Assembly (NCBI RefSeq): GCF_004664715.2
Contig: NC_051068.1
Location: 49,286,953-49,350,952, forward strand
DNA length: 64,000 nucleotides
Direction: 5' to 3'
DNA from: Peromyscus leucopus
Taxonomy: Eukaryota; Chordata; Mammalia; Rodentia; Cricetidae
Numbering within the stretch: the first letter of the stretch is position 1; each line of letters begins with the position of its first letter. The notes under the pieces were generated by a model. The model ran no database searches. It saw only the letters and a program-made list of their open reading frames with translations, and had not been told where the DNA came from. The position numbers were made by a program, and so were the translations under genes. Positions 34,470-46,141 of the stretch are shown piece by piece.

Positions 34470-34605
34470 TTTGTTAAGGTGGACTATCACCATATTTCCC
34501 AGGTTGTTCTTGAATTCTCGGACTTATATGGGACCTCCTTCTCAGTGACCTTTATGGTTGGGACTATAGAATTCTGCTATCATGCACAGTAAAGCACAGT
34601 GTTTC
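34470..34605 (-). mobile_element. ancient 7SL-derived monomer (FLAM/proto-B1-like)
   Basis: 'atatttcccaggttgttctt', 'gaattctcggacttatatgg' and 'ggttgggactatagaattct' follow the antisense of 7SL-derived monomers. The form ('cccaggttgttcttgaa') is closer to FLAM/PB1 than to young B1. Confidence 0.55.
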
Positions 34606-35380
34606 TAGTTTACTCACTAGAAAATTCAGAAATAGAGTCATAAATGACAATCACTCTGGAACTTCTTTTGGCCTGCTTCAGCTGTGCTTTTCAAAGCTTT
34701 GATCTAAGATGGAAGGGCTAGTCACTTCAGGCAAGGAGATATAATTCATTGGGCTATTGGACCCCATTATAAAAAGGCCATTACAGAAAAACACAAGCAA
34801 TCAAAACGCAGAGATCTGCAGCCCAGTTCCAATGGATAATCCTGTAAAATTTCATTTTGGTTTTCCTCTTTTCTTAGGAAGCATATCATGAGCTGATTTC
34901 ACAGTGGTTTATATTTTATTTTCCCGTGTGTGAACCACGGAGAGATCCTCGTTGGATTATCATACAGTGAAGATTCTCTCAGAAATGCCGGTGACAGTGC
35001 TGTGGCTGTCTTGAAGCCTGCCACTCTCTTTGTACTTCACATTTTGCCACCAGTTATTTTTCCAAATTACCACGTAAATGGCCCTCTAGCACTTGGTTCA
35101 GCTGGGTCTATTGCAGGTTTGCATCTCTTGGCGGAGGCTCTTAGAATGTATTTGTTCACATAATAAGATGTCAATTTGTTCTGCCTTGGCTGTCTGATAG
35201 GTTCAGAGAATGTAATTGGTTTTCAGAACATTTTTCAACTTATTGAAGTGAAAATATAACAACTTTCAAGCACTTCACATGTTGGACTTGGGAATGAAAT
35301 TCTTATTAAGCCTTTAACATGTGATTCCATAAGCAGTCCAATTAAAATTAAAGGATTGTGAGAGTACATAAGGAAAGGGT
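34606..35380. other. non-repetitive block; candidate conserved noncoding element
   Basis: No repeat is recognised over about 750 bp. Composition is less AT-rich (34930-35160) than the surroundings, and homeodomain-type cores occur at its end ('ccaattaaaattaaagg'). An open stretch of ~89 codons ends at 35163 but has no ATG-led domain that I recognise. Conservation is inferred from texture and cannot be shown from one sequence. Confidence 0.3.
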
Positions 35381-35958
35381 AGCCAAAGAGATGGGTCATA
35401 TGTAAAGAACACAGGTTATCCTATATAATTTAATTGATATTTATAGCATGTTCTCTTCAAGAGCTGAATGTACATATTTCTTTTGATCTCACACATAATA
35501 TTCATATATTTTCAGTACCTAAACAATTAAAGTACCATTAGAAATTGAAATTAAAAGTCATTGTGCCAGCAAGCACAGCTGTTGTGAGTTCACGACCTGC
35601 ATAAGATAAAGCCAGTCAGCATTACAGCATGGATTAGAAAGGGGCTATTGAAACAAACTCAATTTTTAATGGAGGGGATTATGCCAATAATCATACCGAT
35701 TATACTTACTGTGTTATGAAAATATTCAAAAAGCGGATATAAGATTGAGAGGCAGACAAAATGGGGAAGTATGGGAGAGTGAGGAGAAGAGAGAAGTGAT
35801 GTGACATAAATAGACTGTACACATGTATGGAATTCACAAAGCCTAAGTTTAAAATTATACTAAAAATAATATGGAGAATGTTAATGATGTTAATGACACC
35901 TAATCATGATCTTTCACATCCTCATTCAGACGCACACGGCATACCCACCTACATGTAT
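35381..35958. other. no recognised feature
   Basis: AT-rich; a purine-rich patch at 35.75-35.81 kb may be an old L1 3' end, not resolved. Confidence 0.4.
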
Positions 35959-35969
35959 ACACACACACA

Positions 35970-36007
<38 letters not shown>
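35959..36007. repeat. (AC)n microsatellite
   Basis: About 24 AC units with one G interruption near 35970. Confidence 0.96.
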
Positions 36008-36010
<3 letters not shown>

Positions 36011-36332
36011 GAGGGGGGAGATAAACCTATCAAGTATTTGATTATTTGGAGATATAGTTAGTTAACTGATTGAAGACAACTATAGTAGATACAAATGTTT
36101 TCATTTATTTATTAGTCATTATAAGGTGAACTTACTTGCTGTTATGTGCCAATCATGATTGGTGATTAAAAAAATTCATTGTGAACTCATGGAATTTAAC
36201 TTATGCATTTTAACTCATTACTGTTTACACTCTGTATTTTAGGAATTTTTGTTGCTACAGTGTTAATTTTAATTCCCAGGCCCTTTAGTATAACTAACTC
36301 CAAGATTAAACTTCAGAAATTTAAAAAAAAAA

Positions 36333-36509
36333 GTAGAGCAAGTGGTGGTGGCACACACTTTTAATCCCAGGACTTGGGAGGAAGAGGCAGGCTGGTGTCT
36401 GTGAGTTCAAGGCCAGCCTCGTCTACAGAGTGAGTTCAAGGATAGTCAGGGCTATGAAGAAGAGAAACCCTGTCTTGCAAGATCAGAAAAACACACAAAC
36501 AAACAAATT
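36333..36509 (+). mobile_element. B1 SINE
   Basis: Full-length sense B1 ('gcaagtggtggtggcacaca' to 'gagaaaccctgtcttg'). Its middle ('aggatagtcagggctatgaa') is the general murid-type variant, unlike the 'caggcaccaaaactacac' copies. An A/C-rich tail follows. Confidence 0.93.
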
Positions 36510-36665
36510 AATTAAGTAAGTAACGAAATTCCAATATGGAAAAGTCCTTTCAAAGTGAAAAAAAATACATAGAAGTGAGGGATTCTTTGCAAATATCTGG
36601 GAAAGGAAACATGCTTCTTCATAGTCCATGGCTTAGAAGTTTTATGAACAGTATGGCGGTGGACA

Positions 36666-36668
<3 letters not shown>

Positions 36669-36724
<56 letters not shown>
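36669..36724. repeat. (TC)n microsatellite
   Basis: About 28 uninterrupted TC units. The Leu-Ser and Arg-Glu frames here are artefacts. Confidence 0.97.
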
Positions 36725-36726
<2 letters not shown>

Positions 36727-36980
36727 GATGAAAGCTTCTTTTATTAGAATCATTTGGGTATGATGAAAATAGTGCTTCTAGGAAATTTATAATAGTAAAT
36801 GAAGATACAAAACAGAAAGAACGTCTAGGATCATCAAGCACTACTATAGGAAGCATACAATGTAACTAATGTAAAAGTCTAAACTTGAAATTGAAATAAT
36901 ACAGGATATCAGTAAATTCAAATATGCCTTTTTTAAATCATGAAAAATATTGATAAAATTCTACTCATATAAAGAAAACG

Positions 36981-37124
36981 GAGCCAGGCGTTGGTGGCGC
37001 ATGTCTTTAATCCTAACACTCAGGAGGCAGAGCCAGGTGGGTATCTTTAAGTTCGAGGCCAGCCTGGTCTACAGAGCAAGATCCAGGACAGGCACCAAAA
37101 CTACACAGAGAAACCCTGTCTCAA
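36981..37124 (+). mobile_element. B1 SINE, cricetid-style variant
   Basis: Complete sense B1 ('gagccaggcgttggtggcgc' to 'cagagaaaccctgtctc') with 'ggcaccaaaactacacagag'. Its tail became the adjacent AAAG array. Confidence 0.96.
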
Positions 37125-37127
37125 AAA

Positions 37128-37215
<88 letters not shown>

Positions 37216-37250
37216 AAAGAAAAGAAAGAAAAGAAAAAACAAAGAAAATA
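37125..37250. repeat. (AAAG)n microsatellite in B1 tail
   Basis: More than 20 AAAG units followed by AAAAG and A-rich sequence, continuous with the B1 poly(A) tail. The Lys-Glu-Arg frame across it is an artefact. Confidence 0.96.
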
Positions 37251-38130
37251 GTCTTAGTTACAAACATCAGATTTGATAGTGTCAAGATAACTAGTTCTCA
37301 TACATGTTAAAATATATTAAAAATCGCTAAAGCAATTCAAAGTTAAAAATTTCTTGTCTTCTTACTTGAATTTCTAAACTCATAAGAGAAAAAGAATTTA
37401 TAATATGCCTATAATGGTTAAATAATTTAATCAATATTTTTTTTACTTTATTCATACAGAAGGGAGTAACCTCAGGCATGTTTCCACTTAGTATGTAAGA
37501 GTTAATTGGTATCAGATCATCTTGGTCTCCAAAAATTAGGAACAGAAATATTACTTCTTTTCTTCTGTTTGGCCTGTATGATCTTCCTTCTCATTTTTGG
37601 GACAGCATCACATTTATCACCTTTCCTCCCCTCCACACCACCACAAAAAAATAAGAAAGAAAGAAAAAAGGAAAAAAAAATCTCCCAATAAAGGAAAAGT
37701 TTTATCTGTGTCTTTTACCTAAATATATGCAACATATTGAACAAAAGATATGCAAATAATATTTTTATAAGAAAAACTACATTATGCCCAAGTGTGTGAT
37801 ATATTTTATAAGGGTGTTTTAAAATACATTAGTGAATAACTTCATTTCATCATTGGAACACTCTGTAGGGGCATTTGTAGAAATATATGATTATATCAAT
37901 AAGTTCAACACAATTTGACATATCTTATGAAAAAAGATCAAAAGACATGAAGGAATAGATAACACCTTTAATTCACTAAAGGGAACAAAGAAAAGTAGGA
38001 GATAACACCTTTCATTATACACATATATGAGAAGCTGATAACTGTCATTGAGATAAGAAGAAAGGTTAAGGTAACTTCTGTGATAATTAAGAAAAAGCAG
38101 AGACGAGCCCATCTGCCTAGAATGATCCAG
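37251..38130. other. no recognised feature
   Basis: AT-rich DNA; A-rich patch at 37645-37680. Confidence 0.45.
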
Positions 38131-38560
38131 ACCAATTAAATTCCCAGAAAGATACTCTCCAGGCTGTCCAGCTGCCTGCTAGCTGTGTAACACCCCATGC
38201 TTCCAGCTTAGCATGCAGTCACTCATAACAGGATGGGCTTTGGTGATGCAGCTGTCTTCGAGTATTTTCTGCTCCTATAAATTACCTCTCACCCATTTTC
38301 CCATAAGTAGCTTGAGTAAAACTCATCAGTTCACCAAGTTAACGTTTGATGATCTCCTTCCAATGGTCTGTCATCAGTTTTGTATTTATGATGAACAGAC
38401 ATACACTTTCATCTTCCCATGAATATGGGAAGCAGGGACCTTCAGTCCATGGTTCGCTGTTACCTATACACAGGGTATGTCTTCTTTCTTCAGTTAAATC
38501 CTTCTAGAAACATTCAGAGTACTGAGGAGTGAGTTGAAGAAGTGATTCTAAATCAGTCCT
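38131..38560 (+). repeat. dispersed rodent repeat, LTR-like
   Basis: 'ccagctgcctgctagctgtg', 'gggctttggtgatgcagctg', a TATA-like 'cctataaatta', 'ggtctgtcatcagttttgta' and 'gggaccttcagtccatggtt' match a rodent interspersed sequence that I remember as LTR-like. Boundaries and family are not established. Confidence 0.4.
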
Positions 38561-41150
38561 GTTGACAATTAGTATAAATCATCTCAAATCCCAACCCAAT
38601 TTGAGTTGTCATGTCTTAAAGGATACAGAAAAACTATGTTTGTATGTATATGGTCAGTAGTAACAAAAATATTAGCGTTATATTGTTACCTAAACATTAT
38701 TTTTTATATTTTAATTATCATAATAGGAGATTGCTACTGCACATTGACCATTTGTTTCCTCTAAAATATTTATCATCATTTATTATCCAAACCATTACAA
38801 CATGCTAGAATTAAAGTATTGAAAAAATAATTTCAAGAGAAATATCTAAGTATATTACCTACAAATTTTAAAATGTATTCACAACTTTGTAATGTGCATC
38901 ATAGTTCTGATATGAATATGAATACATGTATTTTATTGGTTTCATCATTTTTACTTAGTGTTTTAAAAGTTTCCTTACTATGTTCACATTAAGTACATGC
39001 AATAAAACTAGTGTATATGTTAGTTTATATTTTGTGTTTATAATGTAGGAATGATTAATACATACTTCAATCCTTTGGGAACACAATCCTTTGTTTGATA
39101 GATCAACTACCAAATATCATAAACTTTAATTCAAAATAATTAATACTTTCTAGTATTTTATTATGACTGTTTTTCTATTTTTCATCAAAATGAAATATAC
39201 ATATTTCAGCATCTGTTTAAAATTAAAATTCAAATGTGCTATTATTTAAAACTTTGTTGAGAAAAATTGAATCTGGTTGACAAGCAGTAGAAATGCATAC
39301 TGGAAATGTTTCAAGTTCTGTAAGATATTTATACATCTCTGATTTCTGATTGCAGAATAAATATACTTCATTTCAGTTTGTTATTTTAGAGCTATGTCTT
39401 GGCAGTAAGAAAGAAAGTAATAATTTGTCACAAGAAAGCTATAATTATGTGTATTTATATTTAACCTTTGTAGATTCTGCTCATTAGCATCTCATAGCAC
39501 TGGCAGAATCTATATTTCAATATATATCTTCTGTATAATGCTGTAATGACTACGGTAATCTATGACTTATCCCTTTAAATAAAGTACTGCTTCAGTGTCA
39601 AAGTGCCATCTTCCAAGAACTAAGCTTTGGGTGGAAGTTACAACTTTACTACCAGCATAACAAATTCAGTTTTGTAAATAACCATAAACATCAATTTTTT
39701 TTCTATAAGACTGAAAGGGGGGAAAAAAGAAAAAAAATCTAGTCCTCAAGAGCAAAATAAACAGGAAAAAAAATCCAGAATAACACTGATCCAAGTACAA
39801 GCAAACTGACTAACAGGATAAAGGTTGTCAGGATGAGAGAACTCACCACAATAGCTCAAAGATAGGACTAAGTTAAAGCCGGTCCCATCAACTCATTCTT
39901 TTGTTTTCTTGACATCATAAGCAAATACAGTGTATCATTAAAAAAAGAAAGCTGATTACTTCTGAGTAGCTCATTCTTTATTGTTTTTAATATCATCCCA
40001 ATAGAGAGTTTTGCATTGTTAACCATTTTATTGTGCAGGCTTAGGAAAACTGGCAAAAACTCTGGCATCTGACATGGTGCCACATACCCACACATGTATT
40101 CTTAAGGGGAAATAATCAGGATTCCTTTATGCTGGGCCATTCTGTCATGTGTGTTTTCCTATTATTTCTATCACCATAAGCAGCATATGACATATATGAT
40201 TCTACATAAAAAGAGAAAATTCATTTCACTAAGAGTTGGGAACTTTTGGCACATAGCATGGCCTGTCCCAAAAATTGTATCATATGGCTAAAGGGGTTTA
40301 ATTCTCTACGTAGCCTGGTATGCATAAGAGGCTGGAAGAGACCATCACTCCTTTAAAAGTGATTCTACAGGGATCTAGAAATTTTCACAGGGCCTTATCT
40401 GTCTGAAATTCCTATCTGCTTTAAAAATAACAAACTGTGTATGCTCATACATGCCTGCTACTCACACCATAGCTTTTATTTTTCATAATGACAAGTCTCT
40501 GTTATGGTAAATAAAACCATAATTGATTATGATCAACATACTTGAACATTATTTTAATATTTATTTGATTTAAGTGAATTTACTTTTATGAGTAGATAAT
40601 GAACATTTTATTTGTAAATTGACAGGTATTTTGTTAATTCACTGTGAAGCTGGCTCAGGAAGTGGAGTTGTTTCCTCTATTTCAGACAGAAGCAAGTGTC
40701 TTCCAATGTCACTTGTTTGGGAATGGTACTGGCCTCTTATCAGAGAAGGAGAATAAAGCAAAACAGCTCAAGAGGAAAAATAGTGTCCTTGAGAAGAGTC
40801 AGAAGGTCAACCATTTCCAAAACATGTTACTATTGCATATTTAATGACAAAAAGCATATGTAGGGGGGAAAAGAAGCCAGGCATTTGGCCATGAGAAACT
40901 CATCATGAACAAACTCTCTGTCTGGAGCTCTAACTGACTGCCTTTATTTCCTCTGATGATTTCTTCTGGGGGTTGATAGTGCCTGAATAATGAATTTTTC
41001 CCTAGCTTTTACTGCTTGTTATGTTGCAAGGAAGCCTCAATGGAGGGGCTATTCACAGGTAGCTCCAACTGACTACCTCAGTTTATTTATACAAGATGCT
41101 CCAAATCCCTAGTTTTATAACGTTATCACTCTGCAGTTATTGGCTCTTTT
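38561..41150. other. no recognised feature
   Basis: Long AT-rich stretch. Frames of 60-75 codons near 39.9-40.1 and 40.64-40.84 kb carry no recognisable domain. Parts near 40.9-41.15 kb may belong to an old LTR, not resolved. Confidence 0.4.
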
Positions 41151-41154
41151 ACTT

Positions 41155-41710
41155 GGAAGACTAACCAGGGCGGGATATGTTTTGCCCAGGACTCTTTATG
41201 GCTACATCTACAAACCAATTCCTGACCAAATGATCAAGGAACTTTGTGGAAGAGAGTGTGGAAAGATTATAAAAACCTGAGGATGAGACTGCTGTCAGAG
41301 ATATAGCCATGAAGTCTCACTGTCATGACTGAACATGAGCAAAGGACAACATCAATAAACCTGCTAAAGTGGATAGGGGAAAGACCTTGAAGCCTCAACC
41401 CTGCACAAAGAACTGCAGACAGCTAAGGGATAGACAGAGCAGGACTAGTCAAAGAGAGCGAAAAGCACACCAATTGCTTGTCCAATAACAAAGGGTCAGC
41501 CTTGAAAAAATCCAAGTAACATTATATATGGATCACATTGTATCAGGGTTGTCTGTGCATGTGTGTGCATAATAATTAATGAGAAAGAAGGCTGTGAACT
41601 TGAAGGAGAGCAGAGATAAATGGGACCATGTGGAAAATGAAAAAGGAAGGGGAAGATGATGTAATAATACTATATTCTCAAAAAGAAAGTGAAATCAAAA
41701 AGTAATAATA
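41155..41710 (+). mobile_element. old L1 (Lx-like) 3' end
   Basis: 'gaccttgaagcctcaaccct', 'aagaactgcagacagctaag', 'gtgcatgtgtgtgcataata', then 'gaacttgaaggagagcagag' and 'ggggaagatgatgtaataat' give the 3' UTR end of an old rodent L1 in sense orientation. Confidence 0.65.
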
Positions 41711-43160
41711 GACAGCAACACAATAATAGTCAAGCAGACAAACTAACCATGAAAAACACCAGAGATGTGAAATGTGTCTTGCAAGAACTGAGGATTGCAG
41801 ACTAAAACAAACAGCAAGAAAGAAAAAAAAGAACTTTCTTTCAAATGTCTAAGTTAAGATGACTGCATTGCTAAGTTAAGGTGTGTAAAACTTTGCCCAC
41901 TCATGCTGTCATTTTTTTTATTGATCTTAGCCATCTTACTTAGTGTTTTCTTAATCATAGAATGGGAGGTGTTAGTGTGGTGGACCCTGTATTATATGTT
42001 CCTAATGTCTCTTCTCCACCATAATTTATGCTCTGACAACAACATTTTTTCTAAATGCTCTTGAGATAAATAATATCATAGAAGCCTCATATACATGATG
42101 AAGTTATCATTGGCTTTTTTTATAGCTCTATTTCTACTGGTTTAGAACTGTAATTATCATGGTTTACCCAAGCACAGGATTATATATGCACTTTTCCTCT
42201 CAATCAGTTTTCTTTTGTTCTTGAAATCTTGCATTTTTTGAAGCAACAGGTAAAGAGGATTTTTGCTCTGTGCAGCCAGCATCTGTGGATTCATCTAACT
42301 TTAAAACAGAAATTATTATGACCGTACTGAGTTCAAAAGACATACATGCCATTATTCCCATGCAATAGAACATAAAATCTGTCACCGTATTTATGGTGTG
42401 TTAGCTACCATAAGTAACCCAGATAAGCACTGATGTAAATGGGAGTGCAAGAATCCTGTTTTCACATCTTTGCTATCCTAGACACAGGAGTGGGACAAGT
42501 TCAGGTCCTGGTATGCCTGGAGATACTTAAACTACTCATTCACAGACACCAAAACCTTACTGGCTAAAAGCAGAAGATAATTACATCTCAGGTATTCTGG
42601 ACTTTAAGATTCAGTTCTTCATGACTGGATTTAGTGTATTAAGAGTAAGGAAACAAAATATAGTGTCACAGTTAAGAAAGAGTTATTAACAAGACAGACA
42701 CAATAAATATAAGAACTTAAAAATCTGAATTTCGAATTTATCCTACAAATTAAAAAAAGACTAAATTCCAGGTTAGCAGGGATTCTGCTGTCTTAATTTA
42801 TTCAGTAAGACACCTCATTATCTTTCATGAATGGGCTATTTTGTAATGATTAATTATTTTTCACTATGTATGAATAAAGAGGGCAATCTGATATTGGAAA
42901 AAAGTTTAATTAATTATGCTGTCTATTAATTGAAAAATGTTTGTAAATATTATGTAAATATATTAAGCAATATGACTATAAAATTATAATAATTTAACAC
43001 ACGATGAAATTGCAAGTATAAAACATTTTGCAGTTCATATTCTGTAACAAAGCATAAGTGATGGGCAATATAAATGTTTGGTTCTGAGATTAAAATGGTT
43101 ATTTACTGTTCTTTATCTGAAATGTTCTTCATCTTTATTTCTTTTGATATTTTTAGTAAG
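41711..43160. other. no recognised feature
   Basis: AT-rich DNA. A segment at 42.2-42.5 kb looks non-repetitive and of mixed composition; nothing identified. Confidence 0.4.
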
Positions 43161-43224
43161 TTCTCTCTCTCTTTTTTTCTCTCCTTCTCTCTCCCTCTCT
43201 CTTCCTTTCTCCCTTTCTGCTTCA
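43161..43224 (+). repeat. polypyrimidine tract ending in splice-acceptor-like CAG
   Basis: About 60 bp almost purely C/T, closing with 'ccctttctgcttcag'. It could be a simple CT-rich repeat or the polypyrimidine tract of a 3' splice site. Confidence 0.6.
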
Positions 43225-43225
43225 G

Positions 43226-43462
43226 GGTAATGAAATACATGCCACCTGGGAATCAAGAAGAGTTTGAGTGCCTCACATGAATAACAGCATAACTCCAGTT
43301 GTCAAAAGTGCTTTGATTAATGTTCTGGAGAAAATCAGTTAGGCTTTGCACGGTGGAGTTTGAAACATCTTTAAGCTGCTGCACAGAGTGCAATAACTCT
43401 TATTTGTACAGTTCTAAGCCCGGAGTGGAGACTTTATGGATCTCTTGGTGATTCTGTCAGGA
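43226..43462 (+). other. candidate noncoding or terminal exon (unproven)
   Basis: This is a 237-bp non-repetitive, less AT-rich segment. It is bounded on the left by a long polypyrimidine tract and CAG (43223-43225) and on the right by GGA/gtaagtg, a consensus intron start at 43463. All three frames contain stops: one reads only 13 codons and another 17 before a stop. If real, it would be an exon of a noncoding RNA, an untranslated exon or an alternative last coding exon. No gene is recognised around it, and splice-like pairs do occur by chance. Confidence 0.25.
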
Positions 43463-43848
43463 GTAAGTGACAAAACATTTGCAATTTATATTCAGACTCA
43501 ATTCTCCACCTTACCTTAAAAAGAAAATTAACAAACAAATATATTATGAATATGTAGGCCACAAAATATTACATCACAGAAAACTTTCTACTGGTGATTG
43601 GCATCACTGACAAGTGATTATTACATGAATAATATTATATATTATAATGCATATTAATAAGAATTCTTGAAAAGTTTTAAACTATGGAAACAGTCCTGAT
43701 TTAAATTTTTTTCACTACTTAACAAAAGCTTATTAATTGTTAGAATTCAATGTTGAATAATATAGTGAAAGCCTTGTGTTTTTCTTACAACTCTATTGGT
43801 TGTTAAAAATATACAGGAACAAATGGATGTGTTGGGGTATAACACTGT
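43463..43848. other. no recognised feature
   Basis: AT-rich DNA between the candidate exon and an R2 repeat. Confidence 0.45.
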
Positions 43849-44155
43849 GGTGGTTTGAAAGAAAATGCCCCCCAAAGGAAGAGGCACTATTAGGAGGTGT
43901 GGCCTTGTTGGAGGAAGTGTGTCACTGTGGTGACTGCCTTTGAGGTCTCTTTTGCTCAAGCTTCCCTCAGTGTGACATTCAGCTGGCTTGCTCTTGCCTT
44001 CTCGTCAAGATGTAGCCAGCACATCTGCCTGCATGCCATCATGCTCCCTATCATGATTATAATGGACTGAATCTTTGAAACTGTAAGACAGCACCCCAAT
44101 TAAATGTTTTCTTTGTAAGAGTTGCCTTTGTCATGGTGTCTCTTTACAGCAATTA
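43849..44155 (+). repeat. R2 dispersed rodent repeat
   Basis: It starts 'gtggtggtttgaaagaaaat', continues 'aggaggtgtggccttgttgg' and 'gaggaagtgtgtcactgtgg', and ends 'taagagttgcctttgtcatg'. The same order occurs at 54.5-54.9 kb and, inverted, at 63.0-63.4 kb. I recognise the family as a widespread rodent repeat but do not name it. The (TC)n centre of the 54.5 kb copy is missing here. Confidence 0.7.
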
Positions 44156-44561
44156 AAAAAAAATGGTCCAGCTTGGGATATGTTGATGTCTGACTGTTTG
44201 ACATTTCTGACACATAAGAAATAAGGAAATATAAAATTACTGAGTAGTATGTATTTGATGATTCAAAAAATTAAGTTTTATATATAAAATCTGATAAGAA
44301 ATTTCAGTCTCATAGTATATGTTCCAATTTCACTTATTGTGAGTAGGTTATAGTAATATGATGTTACATATTCTTGAACTGAAATTCTAGAATGAAAGCT
44401 AAAAAGTCTTGAAAATATAATAAAAGTATAATAATGGTATGTGTCAAGGGATTTAAAAAATGACAATAATAATATTTAATCATAGTTGTTAAAAGTTCCA
44501 TAAAATAATGTGACAAACTAACATTTCTGGTGGTATTACTCTCACTGTATTATGATATACA

Positions 44562-46141
44562 AACAAATAAGGCCACTATGAACATAGTTAAACAAGTGTC
44601 CTTGTGATATGATTGAGCATCCTTGGTGTATATACCCAAGAGCGGTATAGCTTGGTCTTGTGGTTGATTGATGCCCAGTTTTCTGAGAAACCGCCATGCT
44701 GATTTCCAAAGTGGCTGTGCAAGTTTGTAGTCCCACCAGCAGTGGACGAGTGTTCCTCTTGTTTCACATTCTCACCAGCACAACCAAGGAATAGATAAGT
44801 AAAATGTGGTACATTTACACAATGGAGTATTACTCAGCTACTAAAACAAAGAACATCAGGAAAATTGAAGACAAATGAATGGAACCTGAGAAAAATCATC
44901 CTAAATGAGGTAACTCACACATAAGTAAATGTTAGCTGTAAAATAAAGGATAACTATGCTTCAGTCCACAGATCCAGAGAAACTAGGTAACAAGAAGCAC
45001 CCATGGGAGACAGTGGAATCTCCCTGGGAAGGGGAAATAGAGGAAATATCCTGAGTGGACTGCAGGCAGGTGGAGATGGCTACATGAGTGATCTGGTTGG
45101 GGCTGTGAAGGGGGACAGTACTGGAATAGACTACTGGGAAATGGGTGTGTGTGTGCATTTCAGGGTCAGGTAGAAACCTGGTATAAGGGAGTCCCCCAGG
45201 CGTCTACAAGAATGAATGACCCCAGCTAAGACTCCTAGCAATAGCAGATATGTAGCCTGAACTTGTCATCTCCTGTGACCAGGCAAGATTTTCAGTGGAG
45301 GGAGTGGGAAGCCAACCCAGCCATATAACCTTTGACCTATAGTCTGTGCTGCTTAAGGGGTATACTGAGGAAAGGGTGGTCTAGAGCTTGAGGGAGTGGC
45401 CAGTCAATGAATGATCTAGCCTAAAACTTATGTCAGAAGAGTAAGCCCACCCCTATCACTCCCTGGAGCACCAGGACCCACATTCTGGATGACCCAGAGA
45501 CATAGGATAGAACCAAACATGACTGATGGGGGGGAAAGTCAATATAATGATGCCTAAGGATATTCTGCTATACACATAGATTGATGCCTAGCCAAAGTAT
45601 CATCAGAGAGGCTTCATCCATCAGCTGATGGAAATAGGTGTAGACCCACAGCCAAACATTAGTGGGGAGCTTACAGGATCCAGCAGAAGAGGGAGAGAAA
45701 GGATTGTAGAAATCAGAGGGTTCACGGACTCCACAAGAAAATTCACAGAATCAACTAACCTGGACTCATAAGGGCTCACAGAAATTGAACCGACAATCAG
45801 GCAGTCTGCATGGGACAGACCTAGGCAAAGTGCAGATGTGTTGCAAATGTTTAACTTGGTCCTGTTGTGGGACTAACAGTGGAAGCACGGGCTGTCTCTG
45901 ACTCTTTTACTGGCATTTGAAACCCTACTCCTCACACTTGGTAGCTTTGCCCAACCTTAAATATATGGGGTGGTGCTTAGTCTTACTGTAACTTGATATA
46001 CCATGTTTTGTTGATACTCATGGGAGACCTGCCCTTTCCTTAACAGAAAAGGCAGAGGAGTTGATTGGGGGGTGGGACCTGAGGCAGTAATAGGTGGGAG
46101 GGACTGTGATGAGAGGAGGAAGGGGAAAATGCAAAAAAAGA
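44562..46141 (+). mobile_element. L1 with inverted 5' segment (twin-primed): ORF2 end plus 3' UTR
   Basis: From 44785 on it is sense L1: the end of ORF2 ('aaaatgtggtacatttacac', 'caatggagtattactcagct'), then the G-rich 3' UTR ending near 46141. Bases 44562-44784 are the antisense of the immediately preceding part of ORF2 ('atgaacatagttaaacaagt' to 'ccagcagtggacgag'). Roughly 40-50 bp of ORF2 are absent at the junction, judged against 5266-5600. All reading frames are broken. The 3' UTR is related to the 5.3 kb lineage but more divergent. Confidence 0.9.

Noticed and set aside
34930..35163. 77-codon plus-strand frame as a coding exon
   Set aside because: It opens with GTG, no donor follows and no domain is recognised; kept only as a candidate noncoding element.
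43849..44155. R2 copy as a gene-derived retrocopy
   Set aside because: The same sequence recurs at 54.5 and 63.0 kb with equal extent, so it is a repeat family.
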